Shown here: positions 18,043 through 27,357 of the stretch, in pieces
Position numbering within the stretch: position 1 is the first letter of the stretch
How the letters are laid out: the number at the start of each line of letters is the position of its first letter
Assembly (NCBI RefSeq): GCF_001870515.1
Contig: NZ_MDGT01000004.1
Coordinates: forward strand, 1-64,000
Source: Idiomarina sp. MD25a
GTDB lineage: Bacteria; Pseudomonadota; Gammaproteobacteria; Enterobacterales; Alteromonadaceae
DNA: 64,000 nt
Reading direction: 5' to 3'
The notes under the pieces: model-generated
Database searches by the model: none
Seen by the model: the letters and a program-made list of their open reading frames with translations, nothing else
What the model was told of the DNA's origin: nothing
Program-made: the position numbers and the translations under genes

Positions 18043-20481
18043 TTAATAAAATGAGTAAGAAACCGATAGACCAAATGTTCTAGGACGATTCGTTGTTGTT
18101 CTTAAAATATCATCCTGGGTATTGGTATACAGCTCTGCACGCTCATCGGTCAGGTTCTTAACATATAGCTTGACGCTCCACTGGTCCTTCATAACACCAA
18201 TCGATGCATTGCCAATGTTATAAGAGTCTTGGCGACCACCCGCTTGTTCAACTTCCGTTGCGACGATTGAAGGATAGGTGTCATCAGCATAGATCCAGCC
18301 AACCTGCGCAAATGCATCCCACTTGTTCTCAAGCGTCCAAGTATAGCGGCCGCGAACACTGGCCTGAATTTTCGGCGTTAAAGGTAGCTCCGAACCGATT
18401 GGCAAGGTCCGCACGATACCTTGACCTGTACTCACAAGTTCAGTGTCGTTGTACGACAACGCACCATTTAGAGTGAAGTTGTCGGTCAAGCGCCACGTCA
18501 TGTCGGTTTCTAAACCACGAATTTCTGAATCCGCAGCATTGTCCACGAAGGTTAGAATCGAGATGTCCGTATCTAACCGAGTAATCTGCATGTCGTTCCA
18601 CTCAACGAAATAGGCATTACCATTCCAACGCAAGGTGTTATCCAACAGCAGCGTTTTCCAACCAAACTCGTAGTTTTTCACCTCATCCGATTCATAAACC
18701 GTATTAACGTAGCCGGTTTCGTCACTACCTTGACCACCTGCACGGTTAAAGCCGCCGGGTCTAAAGCCTTCTGAATACGTGGCAAAGAATAGAGTGCTTG
18801 GAGTATATTGATAACTCAGCGCGAACTTAGGAATGACATCGTCCTGCTCGAGTGGCTCATTAGTGTGCCCAGCTGTTGAGTCATAATCACGTCCAGCGTC
18901 TCCGTCCTCGCCTTTTGAGGCAAAGCTCGACTGACCCGTAAAATCGGATTCCATATCGTACCAACGCAAACCGATTGTTGCCGATAGCTTTTCTGTCAGG
19001 TCATAGGTAAACTCACCAAATAACGCGATCTGCTCTTCAGTACGCGTGATATCGTTAAAGAAGCCAATACCTGGCGCCCGTGTATCACGGTTATTTGCGT
19101 AAGCATCTGAGATAGGCGCGTTAGGCACAAAGCCGAGCGCTTCTGGGTTAGCGAAGTACACGTAATCATCTTGTGTGTTGATCTCGTAATCGTCATAGAA
19201 CACACCTGCTGTAATGCGAGCACGCGAGTTGAAGTCATAATTGATACGCGCTTCTTGCGTGAAACGTTCGTGTTCTTGGTGCCCTTTAAACCCTTTTGTT
19301 GGGTCTACGCACTTCTCTGCAATGCCGTCCTCACCGTAAACACAGGTATAGTAAATAATATACGAACCTGAGGTGTTATACCCGGTGTAGTCAATAGATT
19401 GCTCGATCTCACGATCTAAATAACCGCCCGTATAGAGGATCTCGAGCGCTCCGAGACGCCCGTCTAACGTCCATGTCGTTAGATCAAAACTATCTTCGAG
19501 TTCATCAGGGAAATAGCGCTCCACTTCGAGGTCACCGACTTCTGGATCGTAGTCAAACACCCCATCCGCACCGAGGTCCTGTGCTTGGTGTTGAACAAGC
19601 AGTTCCCAGTCCGTGTTGATGCGATATTTAGCACTGAGTCGGAACCCCTTGTAATAGCTATCGTTGAAGTCATCCTCAGCAAGATCCGTATTGAAAGCAC
19701 TGGTGAACTCAGTGCCCTCATCGACCAAGCCCTCAATAGCGGGGTTCAACCCACGGAAATTCGGGTTATTCGGGTCGATCGAAAATTCACCCGCTTTGTT
19801 GTCGATATAACCACCGCGATTAACATTGTAGAACGCGCCACGAACGGCAAAGTCACGCGACACAGGAATATTAATGTAACCCTCTGCTGAACTGCTCATT
19901 TCACCCTCTGGCATTGTCTCGAAGCCCGTGGTGAAGCCGGCCTCAAAACTGCCAAGAATAGGCTTGTTAGTGATGTATCGAATAGTCCCTGCTTGCGAGC
20001 TTGCGCCAAACAAAGTGCCTTGCGGCCCTGGCAATACCTCAATACGTTGCAAGTCAGTAGCGTATACGTCTAAGTTACGTCCTGGCGCCGTAACCGGTTG
20101 TTCATCGACGTAGAGCGCCACGTTTGGCATCGTGCCTTGCGCGCCTGATAGCATTACAGAAATGGGTTGAATGGACATGCCGCGAATGAACACGTCATTT
20201 TGACCGGGTCCACGACCACTTGAGGAAACATTCGGAACATACTGCGCGTAGTCATCAAAGTTACCAATGTTTTGCTCTTTGAGATCGCGCGAACTGAGCG
20301 CTTGAACGGCAGTAGGGGTTTGTTGGATATTGGTAGTCCGCTTGGTAGCGGTGACATTAATGGTTTCGATTTGTTTATTATTTTCTGCTTCTTCTTGTTG
20401 CCCCTGTTCCTGTGCAACTGCTGACGAAGAAGCAGCGAGTGCTATAAAAATAGCGGAACTCAGCTTACTATAACTGAACAT
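18043..20481 (-). CDS. TonB-dependent outer-membrane receptor
   Basis: The 812-residue product has a signal peptide (residues 1-23, ending SSSAVA), a TonB-box-like segment (ETINVTATKR, about 38-47), and a plug domain (about 55-165) with IEVLPGPQGTLFGASSQAGT. A long beta-barrel domain follows, ending in aromatic SYSFY for outer-membrane insertion. The family imports siderophores, vitamins or oligomers using TonB energy; the substrate cannot be told from the sequence. The gene has a porin gene upstream and a TPR-sulfotransferase downstream, all on the minus strand. The short N-terminus rules out a signal-transducing FecA-type receptor. Confidence 0.92.
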   Translation of the reverse strand: MFSYSKLSSAIFIALAASSSAVAQEQGQQEEAENNKQIETINVTATKRTTNIQQTPTAVQALSSRDLKEQNIGNFDDYAQYVPNVSSSGRGPGQNDVFIRGMSIQPISVMLSGAQGTMPNVALYVDEQPVTAPGRNLDVYATDLQRIEVLPGPQGTLFGASSQAGTIRYITNKPILGSFEAGFTTGFETMPEGEMSSSAEGYINIPVSRDFAVRGAFYNVNRGGYIDNKAGEFSIDPNNPNFRGLNPAIEGLVDEGTEFTSAFNTDLAEDDFNDSYYKGFRLSAKYRINTDWELLVQHQAQDLGADGVFDYDPEVGDLEVERYFPDELEDSFDLTTWTLDGRLGALEILYTGGYLDREIEQSIDYTGYNTSGSYIIYYTCVYGEDGIAEKCVDPTKGFKGHQEHERFTQEARINYDFNSRARITAGVFYDDYEINTQDDYVYFANPEALGFVPNAPISDAYANNRDTRAPGIGFFNDITRTEEQIALFGEFTYDLTEKLSATIGLRWYDMESDFTGQSSFASKGEDGDAGRDYDSTAGHTNEPLEQDDVIPKFALSYQYTPSTLFFATYSEGFRPGGFNRAGGQGSDETGYVNTVYESDEVKNYEFGWKTLLLDNTLRWNGNAYFVEWNDMQITRLDTDISILTFVDNAADSEIRGLETDMTWRLTDNFTLNGALSYNDTELVSTGQGIVRTLPIGSELPLTPKIQASVRGRYTWTLENKWDAFAQVGWIYADDTYPSIVATEVEQAGGRQDSYNIGNASIGVMKDQWSVKLYVKNLTDERAELYTNTQDDILRTTTNRPRTFGLSVSYSFY

Positions 20482-20515
20482 ATGCTCTCCCGTTTTGTGT
20501 TTTTATCTCCTTGAA

Positions 20516-20540
20516 TAAAAAGTGGCGCCTCAGCGCCACT
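20516..20540 (-). terminator. Intrinsic terminator after the porin gene, inside the TonB receptor leader
   Basis: On the minus strand AGTGGCGC-TGAG-GCGCCACT, an 8-bp stem, is followed by TTTTTA. It ends about 35 nt before the TonB receptor start codon at 20481. AAGGAG-like sequence follows at once, so the receptor transcript must come through this hairpin or from a promoter overlapping it. Confidence 0.85.
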
Positions 20541-20584
20541 TTAAAGACCTACATTCGGTTAATTAGCCTATACAGTGTAAAGCA

Positions 20585-22006
20585 TTAGAAGTAATAACCA
20601 AAATTGATGTTAAAACGATTATTTACGTCACCGCCGTCCGTCGCGATATTGCCACCAATGAACGGTTGGTTTTTCGCTCTAACAAAGTCAACGTAAGTGT
20701 AGAAACCACCACCTGCCGCAACTGCAACACCCAAAACATTCATCCAAGTGTCATCTTGATAACCTTTCTTATCGGTGATGATACTGTGGTCGTTGTAGAA
20801 TGTGAGTGATGTAATAGGACCAATGCTTACAGGTAGTGTATAAGCTACGTTACCCGTATACACTTTCGCTTCTGTCGGGATCGCATCATAATAAGCGTAC
20901 GCGCCCATATAAACGCCACGGTTTTCTACTTCAAGGTCATATTCATAATCAGCATATTGCAACTGAACATTCCAAGGGCCATTGTTATAGTTTCCGTGAA
21001 CACCCCAAGCAAAACGATTACCGACGTTTTGGTTTTCGTATTCTTGCGCCGCTGTAAAACCTTCTGCAGCTGAACCCGAGTAGAAGTTATTGCCCTGAGC
21101 AGACAAACCGACTTCTAAGTTTTCCTCATCACTAAAAGTAAACTTACGCGCGGCACGCAATGCGTAACTGTTGCTTTCACCAATTGGCAAACCAGGTGCG
21201 TCATACACGCCTTGACCTGGCAGACGAATACCGACCGTATCGTAGTTATAACGTGCTGTGCGGTCAGTAGCAGAACCGTCTACCCCACCTTGCTCATCCG
21301 ACTTGTGATAAGCAATATCGAAGTCCCAGTCATCACCGCGGTAAAGGAAGCGGATACCGTTGTCGTGCTCGTCCTCTAAACCGATATAAAACGTTGAGTT
21401 AAAGAAATAGCTGTGAGAGTTATATGGCATGTTACCGAAAGGTACTTTGACGACACCAATTTGCCCCTGCCACTTGTCGGTAAAGTTATAGCCAAACCAT
21501 GCGTGTTTAACGACGTCTTGATATTGGAACCAACGATACTCGGCAGACAGAATAACGTCGCCTATTTCACCATCGAAGTTCAAGCGGAAAATATCGAAGT
21601 CGAGGTCACCCGTACGGTTCTCGTTGTCTTGATCGTAGTTATTATACTCATATTGAAAACGAACGGCGCCATGGACTTTAATCGGCCAGTTCTCGTTCTC
21701 TTCTGCTTTGTCCTCAAGTTTAGCAAGGCGCGCTTGTACACCTGAATCAGCGACTTCTTCACTTTGCATTCTACGCGAGCGTTTAGATTTCTGAGAATAC
21801 TCCTTTTTGGACATCATTTCTTGATGACGCTCTTTCATCTTCTCCTTGGCCTGCTCTTGTTGAGCTAAACGCTCTTCGAGCTCAGCCAGTTTCTGCTTTA
21901 GCGCTTCAATCTCCTGCTGTACCGACTGCTGATCCTGCTGTACCGGTGCTGCATAGATCGGGCTCGCAGCTAGCATAGAGGCGGCTAGCACCCAACCTTT
22001 TGCCAT
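20585..22006 (-). CDS. Outer-membrane porin with N-terminal coiled coil
   Basis: The 473-residue product has a signal peptide (1-19, ending PIYA) and a glutamine/glutamate-rich coiled coil (about 25-65; EIEALKQKLAELEERLAQQE). A basic stretch (MSKKEYSQKSKRSRRM, about 78-93) and a second short coiled segment follow. The rest is an antiparallel beta-barrel ending INFGYYF with a C-terminal phenylalanine. The layout resembles OprO/OprP- and DcaP-like porins with N-terminal coiled coils, which trimerise; the substrate is not evident. A -10 at 22060-22065 and AAGGAG precede the start. The trailing terminator separates it from the TonB receptor gene. Confidence 0.85.
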   Translation of the reverse strand: MAKGWVLAASMLAASPIYAAPVQQDQQSVQQEIEALKQKLAELEERLAQQEQAKEKMKERHQEMMSKKEYSQKSKRSRRMQSEEVADSGVQARLAKLEDKAEENENWPIKVHGAVRFQYEYNNYDQDNENRTGDLDFDIFRLNFDGEIGDVILSAEYRWFQYQDVVKHAWFGYNFTDKWQGQIGVVKVPFGNMPYNSHSYFFNSTFYIGLEDEHDNGIRFLYRGDDWDFDIAYHKSDEQGGVDGSATDRTARYNYDTVGIRLPGQGVYDAPGLPIGESNSYALRAARKFTFSDEENLEVGLSAQGNNFYSGSAAEGFTAAQEYENQNVGNRFAWGVHGNYNNGPWNVQLQYADYEYDLEVENRGVYMGAYAYYDAIPTEAKVYTGNVAYTLPVSIGPITSLTFYNDHSIITDKKGYQDDTWMNVLGVAVAAGGGFYTYVDFVRAKNQPFIGGNIATDGGDVNNRFNINFGYYF

Positions 22007-22059
22007 GTTGTGCTCCTTACTTTAGGTAAAAAAACGGTTAAGTTATTATTTTGCTATAA

Positions 22060-22065
22060 ATTATA
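22060..22065 (-). promoter_or_regulatory. Probable -10 box of the porin promoter
   Basis: A perfect TATAAT on the minus strand, preceded by GG and by an A/T-rich region, about 55 nt before the porin start codon. A TTGATC lies 19 bp upstream, a long spacing, so the -35 is doubtful. It sits just after the S10 operon terminator. Confidence 0.45.
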
Positions 22066-22088
22066 CCGTGATTAAATTTATTTAGATC

Positions 22089-22118
22089 AAAAAAAAGGCC
22101 TCCGCAAGGAGGCCTTTT
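22089..22118 (-). terminator. Intrinsic terminator of the S10 operon after rpsQ
   Basis: On the minus strand AAAAGGCCTCC-TTGC-GGAGGCCTTTTTTTT: a 7-bp GC stem extended by A/U pairs, then eight U residues. It closes the operon 25 nt after the rpsQ stop codon. This shows that S10 transcription is separated from the spc genes. Confidence 0.92.
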
Positions 22119-22142
22119 GACATTTATTGTTGCGAACTGCAA

Positions 22143-22406
22143 TTAGACAATTTCAGCACGTTCAACGATTTCAAGCAGTGCCCAAGATTTGTTCTTGGAA
22201 AGAGGGCGTGATTCGCGAACAATCACGGTATCGCCCATCTTGCACTGATTCTCTTCATCATGTGCGTGTACTTTAGTTGTACGCGAGATGTACTTGCCAT
22301 AGATCGGGTGCTTAACACGACGCTCTACCGCTACAGTGATGGTTTTATCCATCTTGTCGCTAACAACTTTGCCTTGCAGTGTACGAACACGTTTTTCTTC
22401 AGCCAT
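22143..22406 (-). CDS. rpsQ: 30S ribosomal protein S17
   Basis: The 87-residue product has the S17 OB-fold core [20 protein letters not shown] and the signature [18 protein letters not shown]. Its start overlaps the rpmC stop by one base (TAATG). It is the last gene of the S10 operon here; the next gene on the strand is a porin, not rplN. Confidence 0.99.
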   Translation of the reverse strand: MAEEKRVRTLQGKVVSDKMDKTITVAVERRVKHPIYGKYISRTTKVHAHDEENQCKMGDTVIVRESRPLSKNKSWALLEIVERAEIV

Positions 22407-22597
22407 TACGCACCTGCCTTCTCATTTAAGATGGTTTTAATACGTGCGATATCGCGACGTACTTGCTTCATCATGTGAGTCTGATTCAGCTGACCTGTTG
22501 CCGCTTGCATACGCAGATTGAACTGCTCACGACGCAAGTTCAGCAATTCTTCTTGCAGCTGCTCAACGGTTTTTTCTTTAAGTTCACTTGCTTTCAT
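22406..22597 (-). CDS. rpmC: 50S ribosomal protein L29
   Basis: L29 lies at the tunnel exit, near the docking site for SRP and trigger factor. The start is the ATG at 22597, giving [20 protein letters not shown] as in other gamma L29 proteins. A GTG one codon earlier is less likely. It overlaps the rplP stop (TGATG) and the rpsQ start. Confidence 0.97.
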   Translation of the reverse strand: MKASELKEKTVEQLQEELLNLRREQFNLRMQAATGQLNQTHMMKQVRRDIARIKTILNEKAGA

Positions 22598-23010
22598 CAC
22601 ATTACCGTCCGAGTAACAAAAGTGGTTTTGAATGGCAGTTTACGTGCCGCAAGGCGGAACGCTTCACGTGCCAATTCTTCAGAAACACCGTCCATTTCGT
22701 ACAGTACGCGACCTGGCTGAATCTGCGCTACCCAGTATTCGACGTTACCTTTACCTTTACCCATACGAACTTCTAATGGCTTCTTGGTAATAGGCTTGTC
22801 TGGAAATACGCGGATCCAGATTTTACCTTGACGCTTAACGTGACGAGTCATCGCACGACGGCCGGCTTCGATTTGACGCGCAGTCATACGACCACGGTCA
22901 ACTGCTTTTAGTCCGAAGCTTCCGAAGCTGACTTTGTTACCTGATTGCGCAAGACCACGGTTACGGCCTGTGTGAACCTTGCGGAATTTTGTACGCTTTG
23001 GTTGTAACAT
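22597..23010 (-). CDS. rplP: 50S ribosomal protein L16
   Basis: L16 organises the A-site region of the 50S subunit. The 137-residue product starts [20 protein letters not shown] and contains [20 protein letters not shown] and the arginine-bearing loop [20 protein letters not shown]. Spacing to rpsC is 11 nt. Confidence 0.99.
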   Translation of the reverse strand: MLQPKRTKFRKVHTGRNRGLAQSGNKVSFGSFGLKAVDRGRMTARQIEAGRRAMTRHVKRQGKIWIRVFPDKPITKKPLEVRMGKGKGNVEYWVAQIQPGRVLYEMDGVSEELAREAFRLAARKLPFKTTFVTRTVM

Positions 23011-23021
23011 ATCGTCTCCCC

Positions 23022-23702
23022 TTACTTACGGTTTTTGCCGCGTTTTGGAGCTGGTTTTTCCTCGGTTGGAAGTCCACCAAGAACTTCACCACGGAAAATC
23101 CAAACTTTAACGCCGATGATACCGTAAGTGGTATTCGCTTCAGAAGTTGCGTAATCGATGTCTGCACGAAGTGTGTGCAGAGGAACGCGTCCTTCACGGT
23201 ACCACTCAGTACGTGCAATCTCTGCACCGCCCAAACGACCACTTACCTCAACCTTGATACCTTTAGCACCAAGACGGATAGCGTTTTGAACAGCGCGCTT
23301 CATAGCACGACGGAACATAACACGACGTTCCAACTGACCTGAGATATTATCAGCAACAAGTTGCGCGTCCAATTCTGGCTTACGCACTTCAGAAATGTTG
23401 ATTTGCGACGGAGCGCCAGTCAACTTCTGAACCTGCTGGCGAAGTTTTTCTACGTCTTCACCTTTCTTACCGATAACAACGCCAGGGCGTGCAGTATGAA
23501 TAGTCACACGAACACTCTTAGCTGGACGCTCGATAACGATACGAGATACTGATGCGTTGCGCAGTTCTTTAGTCAGGAACTTACGTACCTGATGATCACT
23601 GTGCAAGTTGTCAGCAAATTCGTTTGTATTCGCATACCAGGTTGCATTCCATGGTCTGGAGATACCTAGGCGAATACCATTAGGATGTACTTTCTGACCC
23701 AT
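23022..23702 (-). CDS. rpsC: 30S ribosomal protein S3
   Basis: S3 forms part of the mRNA entry helicase site. The 226-residue product starts [20 protein letters not shown], has a KH type 2 domain (about 39-107; [18 protein letters not shown]) and the C-terminal domain with [20 protein letters not shown]. It ends in a lysine-rich tail. Confidence 0.99.
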   Translation of the reverse strand: MGQKVHPNGIRLGISRPWNATWYANTNEFADNLHSDHQVRKFLTKELRNASVSRIVIERPAKSVRVTIHTARPGVVIGKKGEDVEKLRQQVQKLTGAPSQINISEVRKPELDAQLVADNISGQLERRVMFRRAMKRAVQNAIRLGAKGIKVEVSGRLGGAEIARTEWYREGRVPLHTLRADIDYATSEANTTYGIIGVKVWIFRGEVLGGLPTEEKPAPKRGKNRK

Positions 23703-23712
23703 AATTTATCTC

Positions 23713-24045
23713 CTAGCTATCCGACACGACCACAGTAATGTGGCTGGTGCGCTTAAAGATACGATCCGCACGGCCTTTGGCACGTGGCTTGATACGCTTC
23801 ATGGTCGGACCTTCGTCGACGAAGACGCGAGCCACTTTCAGCTCATCGATGTCCGCACCTTCGTTGTGCTCCGCGTTAGCGATCGCTGACTCAAGTACTT
23901 TCTTAACCAAGCCAGCGGCTGCTTTAGGGCTGTACGCAAGAATGTCCAGTGCTTTTTCAACTGGCAAACCGCGAATTTGGTCAGCAACCAAACGGCCTTT
24001 CTGAGCAGAAACGCGGGCGAATTGGTGTTTAGCAATAGCTTCCAT
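23713..24045 (-). CDS. rplV: 50S ribosomal protein L22
   Basis: L22 lines the exit tunnel. The start is the ATG at 24045 ([20 protein letters not shown]), preceded by AGAGG; a GTG one codon earlier is less likely. The C-terminal hairpin [20 protein letters not shown] is the tunnel loop and is intact. The 110 residues match the family. Confidence 0.98.
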   Translation of the reverse strand: MEAIAKHQFARVSAQKGRLVADQIRGLPVEKALDILAYSPKAAAGLVKKVLESAIANAEHNEGADIDELKVARVFVDEGPTMKRIKPRAKGRADRIFKRTSHITVVVSDS

Positions 24046-24058
24046 CACTTTCTACCTC

Positions 24059-24337
24059 TTACCGTTTCTTCGCTTTCTTATCAGCGGCGTGGCCGCGATA
24101 AGTACGGGTTGGTGCGAATTCACCCAGCTTATGACCGATCATTTCGTCAGAAACGAATACCGGTACGTGCTGACGACCGTTGTGTACAGCGATAGTCAAG
24201 CCGATCATATCTGGAATAATCATTGAACGACGGGACCAAGTTTTAATTGGCTTCTTATCCCCGGCTTCCAACGCTTTCTCCACCTTATTTAGCAGGTGAA
24301 GGTCAATAAATGGACCTTTTTTAAGAGAACGTGGCAT
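24059..24337 (-). CDS. rpsS: 30S ribosomal protein S19
   Basis: S19 is in the 30S head, next to S13. The 92-residue product starts [20 protein letters not shown] and carries the family signature [19 protein letters not shown]. It lies between rplB and rplV. Confidence 0.99.
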   Translation of the reverse strand: MPRSLKKGPFIDLHLLNKVEKALEAGDKKPIKTWSRRSMIIPDMIGLTIAVHNGRQHVPVFVSDEMIGHKLGEFAPTRTYRGHAADKKAKKR

Positions 24338-24353
24338 GTTAAATCCTCAACTC

Positions 24354-25178
24354 TTATTTGTTGCGACGGCGTACGATGAACTTATCAGTACGCTTGTTCT
24401 TACGGGTTTTGTAGCCCTTGGTCGGAGTACCCCAAGGTGTCACAGGGTGACGACCACCAGAAGTACGACCTTCACCACCACCGTGAGGGTGATCAACTGG
24501 GTTCATCGCCACACCACGAACGGTAGGACGAACACCACGCCAGCGCTTCGCGCCCGCTTTACCCAATTGACGCAGCATGTGTTCTGCGTTACCCACTTCA
24601 CCGATGGTCGCTCGACCTTCAGACTGCACACGGCGCATTTCGCCAGAGCGCAAACGGATAGTGACATATGCACCATCACGCGCCAGGATTTGGCCATACG
24701 CACCTGCTGAACGAGCCAGCTGTGCACCTTTACCTGGTTGCATTTCGATTGCGTGTACTACAGTACCTACTGGGATATTGCGCATAGGTAAGCTGTTACC
24801 CGCTTTAATTGGCGCATCAGAACCTGAAGCAACGCGGTCGCCCACATTTAAGTTCTTAGGAGCCAAAATGTAGCGACGCTCACCGTCTGCGTACAATACC
24901 AATGCGATATTCGCTGAACGGTTCGGATCGTATTCAATACGCTCTACCTTTCCAGGGATACCGTCTTTATTACGCTTAAAGTCGATAATACGGTAGTGGT
25001 GCTTATGACCACCGCCGATGTGACGTACAGTGATACGTCCATTGTTATTACGACCGCCCTTCTTGCTGTTTTTGTCCAGCAATGGAGCAAAAGGCTTGCC
25101 TTTGTACAGGTCCTGACCGACGACTTTTACGACGTGGCGTTGACCCGGAGACGTAGGCTTACTTTTAACTACAGCCAT
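24354..25178 (-). CDS. rplB: 50S ribosomal protein L2
   Basis: L2 is needed for subunit association and lies near the peptidyl transferase centre. The 274-residue product has an OB fold, an SH3-like domain and the conserved [20 protein letters not shown] with its catalytic-region histidine. The basic C-terminus ends [15 protein letters not shown]. Confidence 0.99.
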   Translation of the reverse strand: MAVVKSKPTSPGQRHVVKVVGQDLYKGKPFAPLLDKNSKKGGRNNNGRITVRHIGGGHKHHYRIIDFKRNKDGIPGKVERIEYDPNRSANIALVLYADGERRYILAPKNLNVGDRVASGSDAPIKAGNSLPMRNIPVGTVVHAIEMQPGKGAQLARSAGAYGQILARDGAYVTIRLRSGEMRRVQSEGRATIGEVGNAEHMLRQLGKAGAKRWRGVRPTVRGVAMNPVDHPHGGGEGRTSGGRHPVTPWGTPTKGYKTRKNKRTDKFIVRRRNK

Positions 25179-25192
25179 GATAATTCCTCCTG

Positions 25193-25495
25193 TTACTCAG
25201 CGCCGCCAACGAAGTCGATGTCAGCACCCTCTTTCAGGGCCACATACGCTTTTTTCCAGTCGCTACGTTTACCGAAGCGGAAACCAGTGCGTTTAGATTT
25301 ACCCTTAACGTTCACTGTGCGTACGTTTTTAACTTCAACTTCAAAAAGTTTTTCGACAGCTGCTTTGATTTCGGACTTAGTCGCATCTTTAGCTACTTTG
25401 AAAACTACAGTGTTGTAGCCTTCAGCAGTCATGGTGCTTTTTTCCGAAACGTGAGGTGCCAAGATTACATTAAGTAAACGTTCTTCGCGCATCAT
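25193..25495 (-). CDS. rplW: 50S ribosomal protein L23
   Basis: L23 is the docking site of trigger factor and SRP at the tunnel exit. The 100-residue product starts [20 protein letters not shown]. Its ATG overlaps the rplD stop (ATGA). The conserved VSEKS and the tunnel loop [20 protein letters not shown] are present. Confidence 0.99.
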   Translation of the reverse strand: MMREERLLNVILAPHVSEKSTMTAEGYNTVVFKVAKDATKSEIKAAVEKLFEVEVKNVRTVNVKGKSKRTGFRFGKRSDWKKAYVALKEGADIDFVGGAE

Positions 25496-26097
25496 GACAA
25501 CACCTCCTCAAGCTGCTTAACTGCGTCAGCAGTCATCAGGACGTTTTCAAACGCGATTAAGCTTACTGGGTCGATGCCTTGTACATCACGTACGTCAACT
25601 TTGTGCAAGTTGCGTGACGCAAGGAACAAGTTCTCGTCAACTTCTTTAGTCACGATCAAAACGTCATTCAGGTTCAATTCTTTCAACTTCGCAACGAGTT
25701 GTTTGGTCTTTGGCGCTTCAAGCTCAAAGTTCTCAACAACCTGTAAACGGTCTTGACGAATCAATTCTGACAGGATGCTTTTTACAGCACCACGGTACAT
25801 TTTTTTGTTAACTTTCTGTTCGTGGTTTTGCGGTTTAGCCGCAAAAGTAGTACCACCTGAGCGCCAGATTGGGCTACGGATAGTACCGGCACGTGCACGA
25901 CCCGTGCCTTTTTGACGCCATGGTTTCTTACCACCGCCAGCAACTTCAGAACGAGTTTTCTGAGCTTTGGTACCCTGACGAGCACCCGCTGCATATGCAA
26001 CAACTACCTGGTGGACAAGTGCTTCGTTGAACTCACGTCCAAAGGTAGCTTCGGAAACCTCAAGAGCGCCTTTTGCGTCTTTCAATGTTAATTCCAT
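25492..26097 (-). CDS. rplD: 50S ribosomal protein L4
   Basis: L4 lines the tunnel and in E. coli represses the S10 operon by acting on its leader. The start is the ATG at 26097 ([20 protein letters not shown]), 6-7 nt after GAGGAGA; an upstream in-frame ATG at 26103 is too close to that site. The extended loop [20 protein letters not shown] is intact. The protein has 201 residues. Confidence 0.98.
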   Translation of the reverse strand: MELTLKDAKGALEVSEATFGREFNEALVHQVVVAYAAGARQGTKAQKTRSEVAGGGKKPWRQKGTGRARAGTIRSPIWRSGGTTFAAKPQNHEQKVNKKMYRGAVKSILSELIRQDRLQVVENFELEAPKTKQLVAKLKELNLNDVLIVTKEVDENLFLASRNLHKVDVRDVQGIDPVSLIAFENVLMTADAVKQLEEVLS

Positions 26098-26115
26098 CAC
26101 CATTCTCCTCAGACG

Positions 26116-26754
26116 TTACGCCTTGACCGCAGGTTTAACGATCACATCGCCACCGGTAGCGCCAGGGACAGCACCTTTAATCAATAAAAGGTTGCGTTCA
26201 GCGTCTACACGAACCAACTCAAGTGATTGAGTTGTCACGCGCTCGTTACCCATTTGACCGGCCATTTTCTTGCCTTTGAAAACTTTACCTGGTGATTGGT
26301 TTTGACCAATTGAACCAGGGGCACGGTGTGATAATGAGTTACCGTGGGTAGCGTCTTGAGTGCGGAAGTTCCAGCGTTTAACGGTACCAGCAAAGCCTTT
26401 ACCTTTAGACGTACCTGTAACATCCACTTTTTTGATTTCTGAGAATACTTCTACTGAAATCTCAGAACCTACTGCGAAATCGTCGCCTTCGCCGTCTTCT
26501 AGGCGGAATTCCCAAAGACCACGACCTGCCTCAGTACCCGCCTTAGCAAAATGACCTGCTGAAGGCTTGTTTACGCGGCTAGCTTTCTTTTCGCCTGTGG
26601 TTACTTGAAGCGCACGATAACCGTCAGTTTCCTCAGTTTTAACCTGAGTCACGCGGTTAGCCAGCACTTCGATCACAGTAACAGGAACAGAAGCGCCGTC
26701 TTCCTGGAAGACACGCGTCATTCCTACTTTACGACCGACTAGACCTATAGCCAT
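26116..26754 (-). CDS. rplC: 50S ribosomal protein L3
   Basis: An early 50S assembly protein whose loop reaches the peptidyl transferase centre. The 212-residue product starts [20 protein letters not shown], and carries the loop with [20 protein letters not shown]; its glutamine in GQNQ is the residue methylated by PrmB in E. coli. Confidence 0.99.
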   Translation of the reverse strand: MAIGLVGRKVGMTRVFQEDGASVPVTVIEVLANRVTQVKTEETDGYRALQVTTGEKKASRVNKPSAGHFAKAGTEAGRGLWEFRLEDGEGDDFAVGSEISVEVFSEIKKVDVTGTSKGKGFAGTVKRWNFRTQDATHGNSLSHRAPGSIGQNQSPGKVFKGKKMAGQMGNERVTTQSLELVRVDAERNLLLIKGAVPGATGGDVIVKPAVKA

Positions 26755-26792
26755 TGTTAAAACCTCTCGTGTGTAATCCTATTACTGCCCAC

Positions 26793-27110
<318 letters not shown>

Positions 27111-27122
27111 TCAAAGCCTCAA

Positions 27123-27133
27123 ATTAAAGAGCA
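27123..27133 (-). promoter_or_regulatory. boxA-like sequence in the rpsJ (S10/NusE) leader
   Basis: The minus strand reads TGCTCTTTAAT, matching the rrn boxA of this window (216-228) over the CTCTTTAA core. A second TGCTCTTT lies about 14 nt upstream (27136-27148). The copies sit 18-45 nt before the start codon of the gene whose product binds boxA together with NusB. The match is direct; regulation is inferred. Confidence 0.6.
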
Positions 27134-27274
27134 TTTAAAAAAGAGCACAGACAAACGCAACCTCCCTGGCACATACCGGGGGTGCGATTATCTACGTCAA
27201 CCATTCAATCCCCTATCGGGACTGTTGTGGAACATCAATTAATCAAGTCGCTAAACTTAGATAAAAATTGATGT

Positions 27275-27301
27275 GGTCGCGAATTATACAGCTTCGCGAC
27301 C
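27275..27301. repeat. Perfect 9-bp inverted repeat covering the -10 of the S10 promoter
   Basis: GGTCGCGAA, a 9-bp spacer, then TTCGCGACC. The spacer holds most of the TATAAT -10 box. It looks like an operator-type palindrome or a structured start region. No regulator with this site is known to me. Confidence 0.6.
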
Positions 27302-27310
27302 GGTTGTCAA
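27283..27310 (-). promoter_or_regulatory. S10 operon promoter (full consensus)
   Basis: On the minus strand a perfect TTGACA (27305-27310) and a perfect TATAAT (27283-27288) are spaced by 16 bp. The predicted transcript starts near 27276, giving a leader of about 170 nt before rpsJ. In E. coli such a leader carries the L4-responsive attenuator; a GC-rich segment at about 27160-27185 might fold here, but I could not identify an equivalent structure with confidence. Confidence 0.85.
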
Positions 27311-27327
27311 CATTTAGCAGTAAGTAG

Positions 27328-27346
27328 GTCGCGCCTATGGCGCGAC
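27328..27346 (-). terminator. GC-rich hairpin downstream of the dipeptidase gene (second of two)
   Basis: GTCGCGCC-TAT-GGCGCGAC, an 8-bp stem with a 3-nt loop and no U-tract. It lies between the dipeptidase stop and the S10 promoter -35. It may help to block read-through into the ribosomal operon. Confidence 0.5.
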
Positions 27347-27357
27347 TTCATGGTGTG

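Noticed and set aside
22021-22088. Riboswitch or long structured leader before the porin gene
   Set aside because: The region is short and A/T-rich, with no conserved aptamer-like elements visible.
9947-22142. Mobile element as the cause of the S10-spc split
   Set aside because: No transposase, integrase, tRNA target or flanking direct repeats were seen, and the genes are of ordinary chromosomal type.
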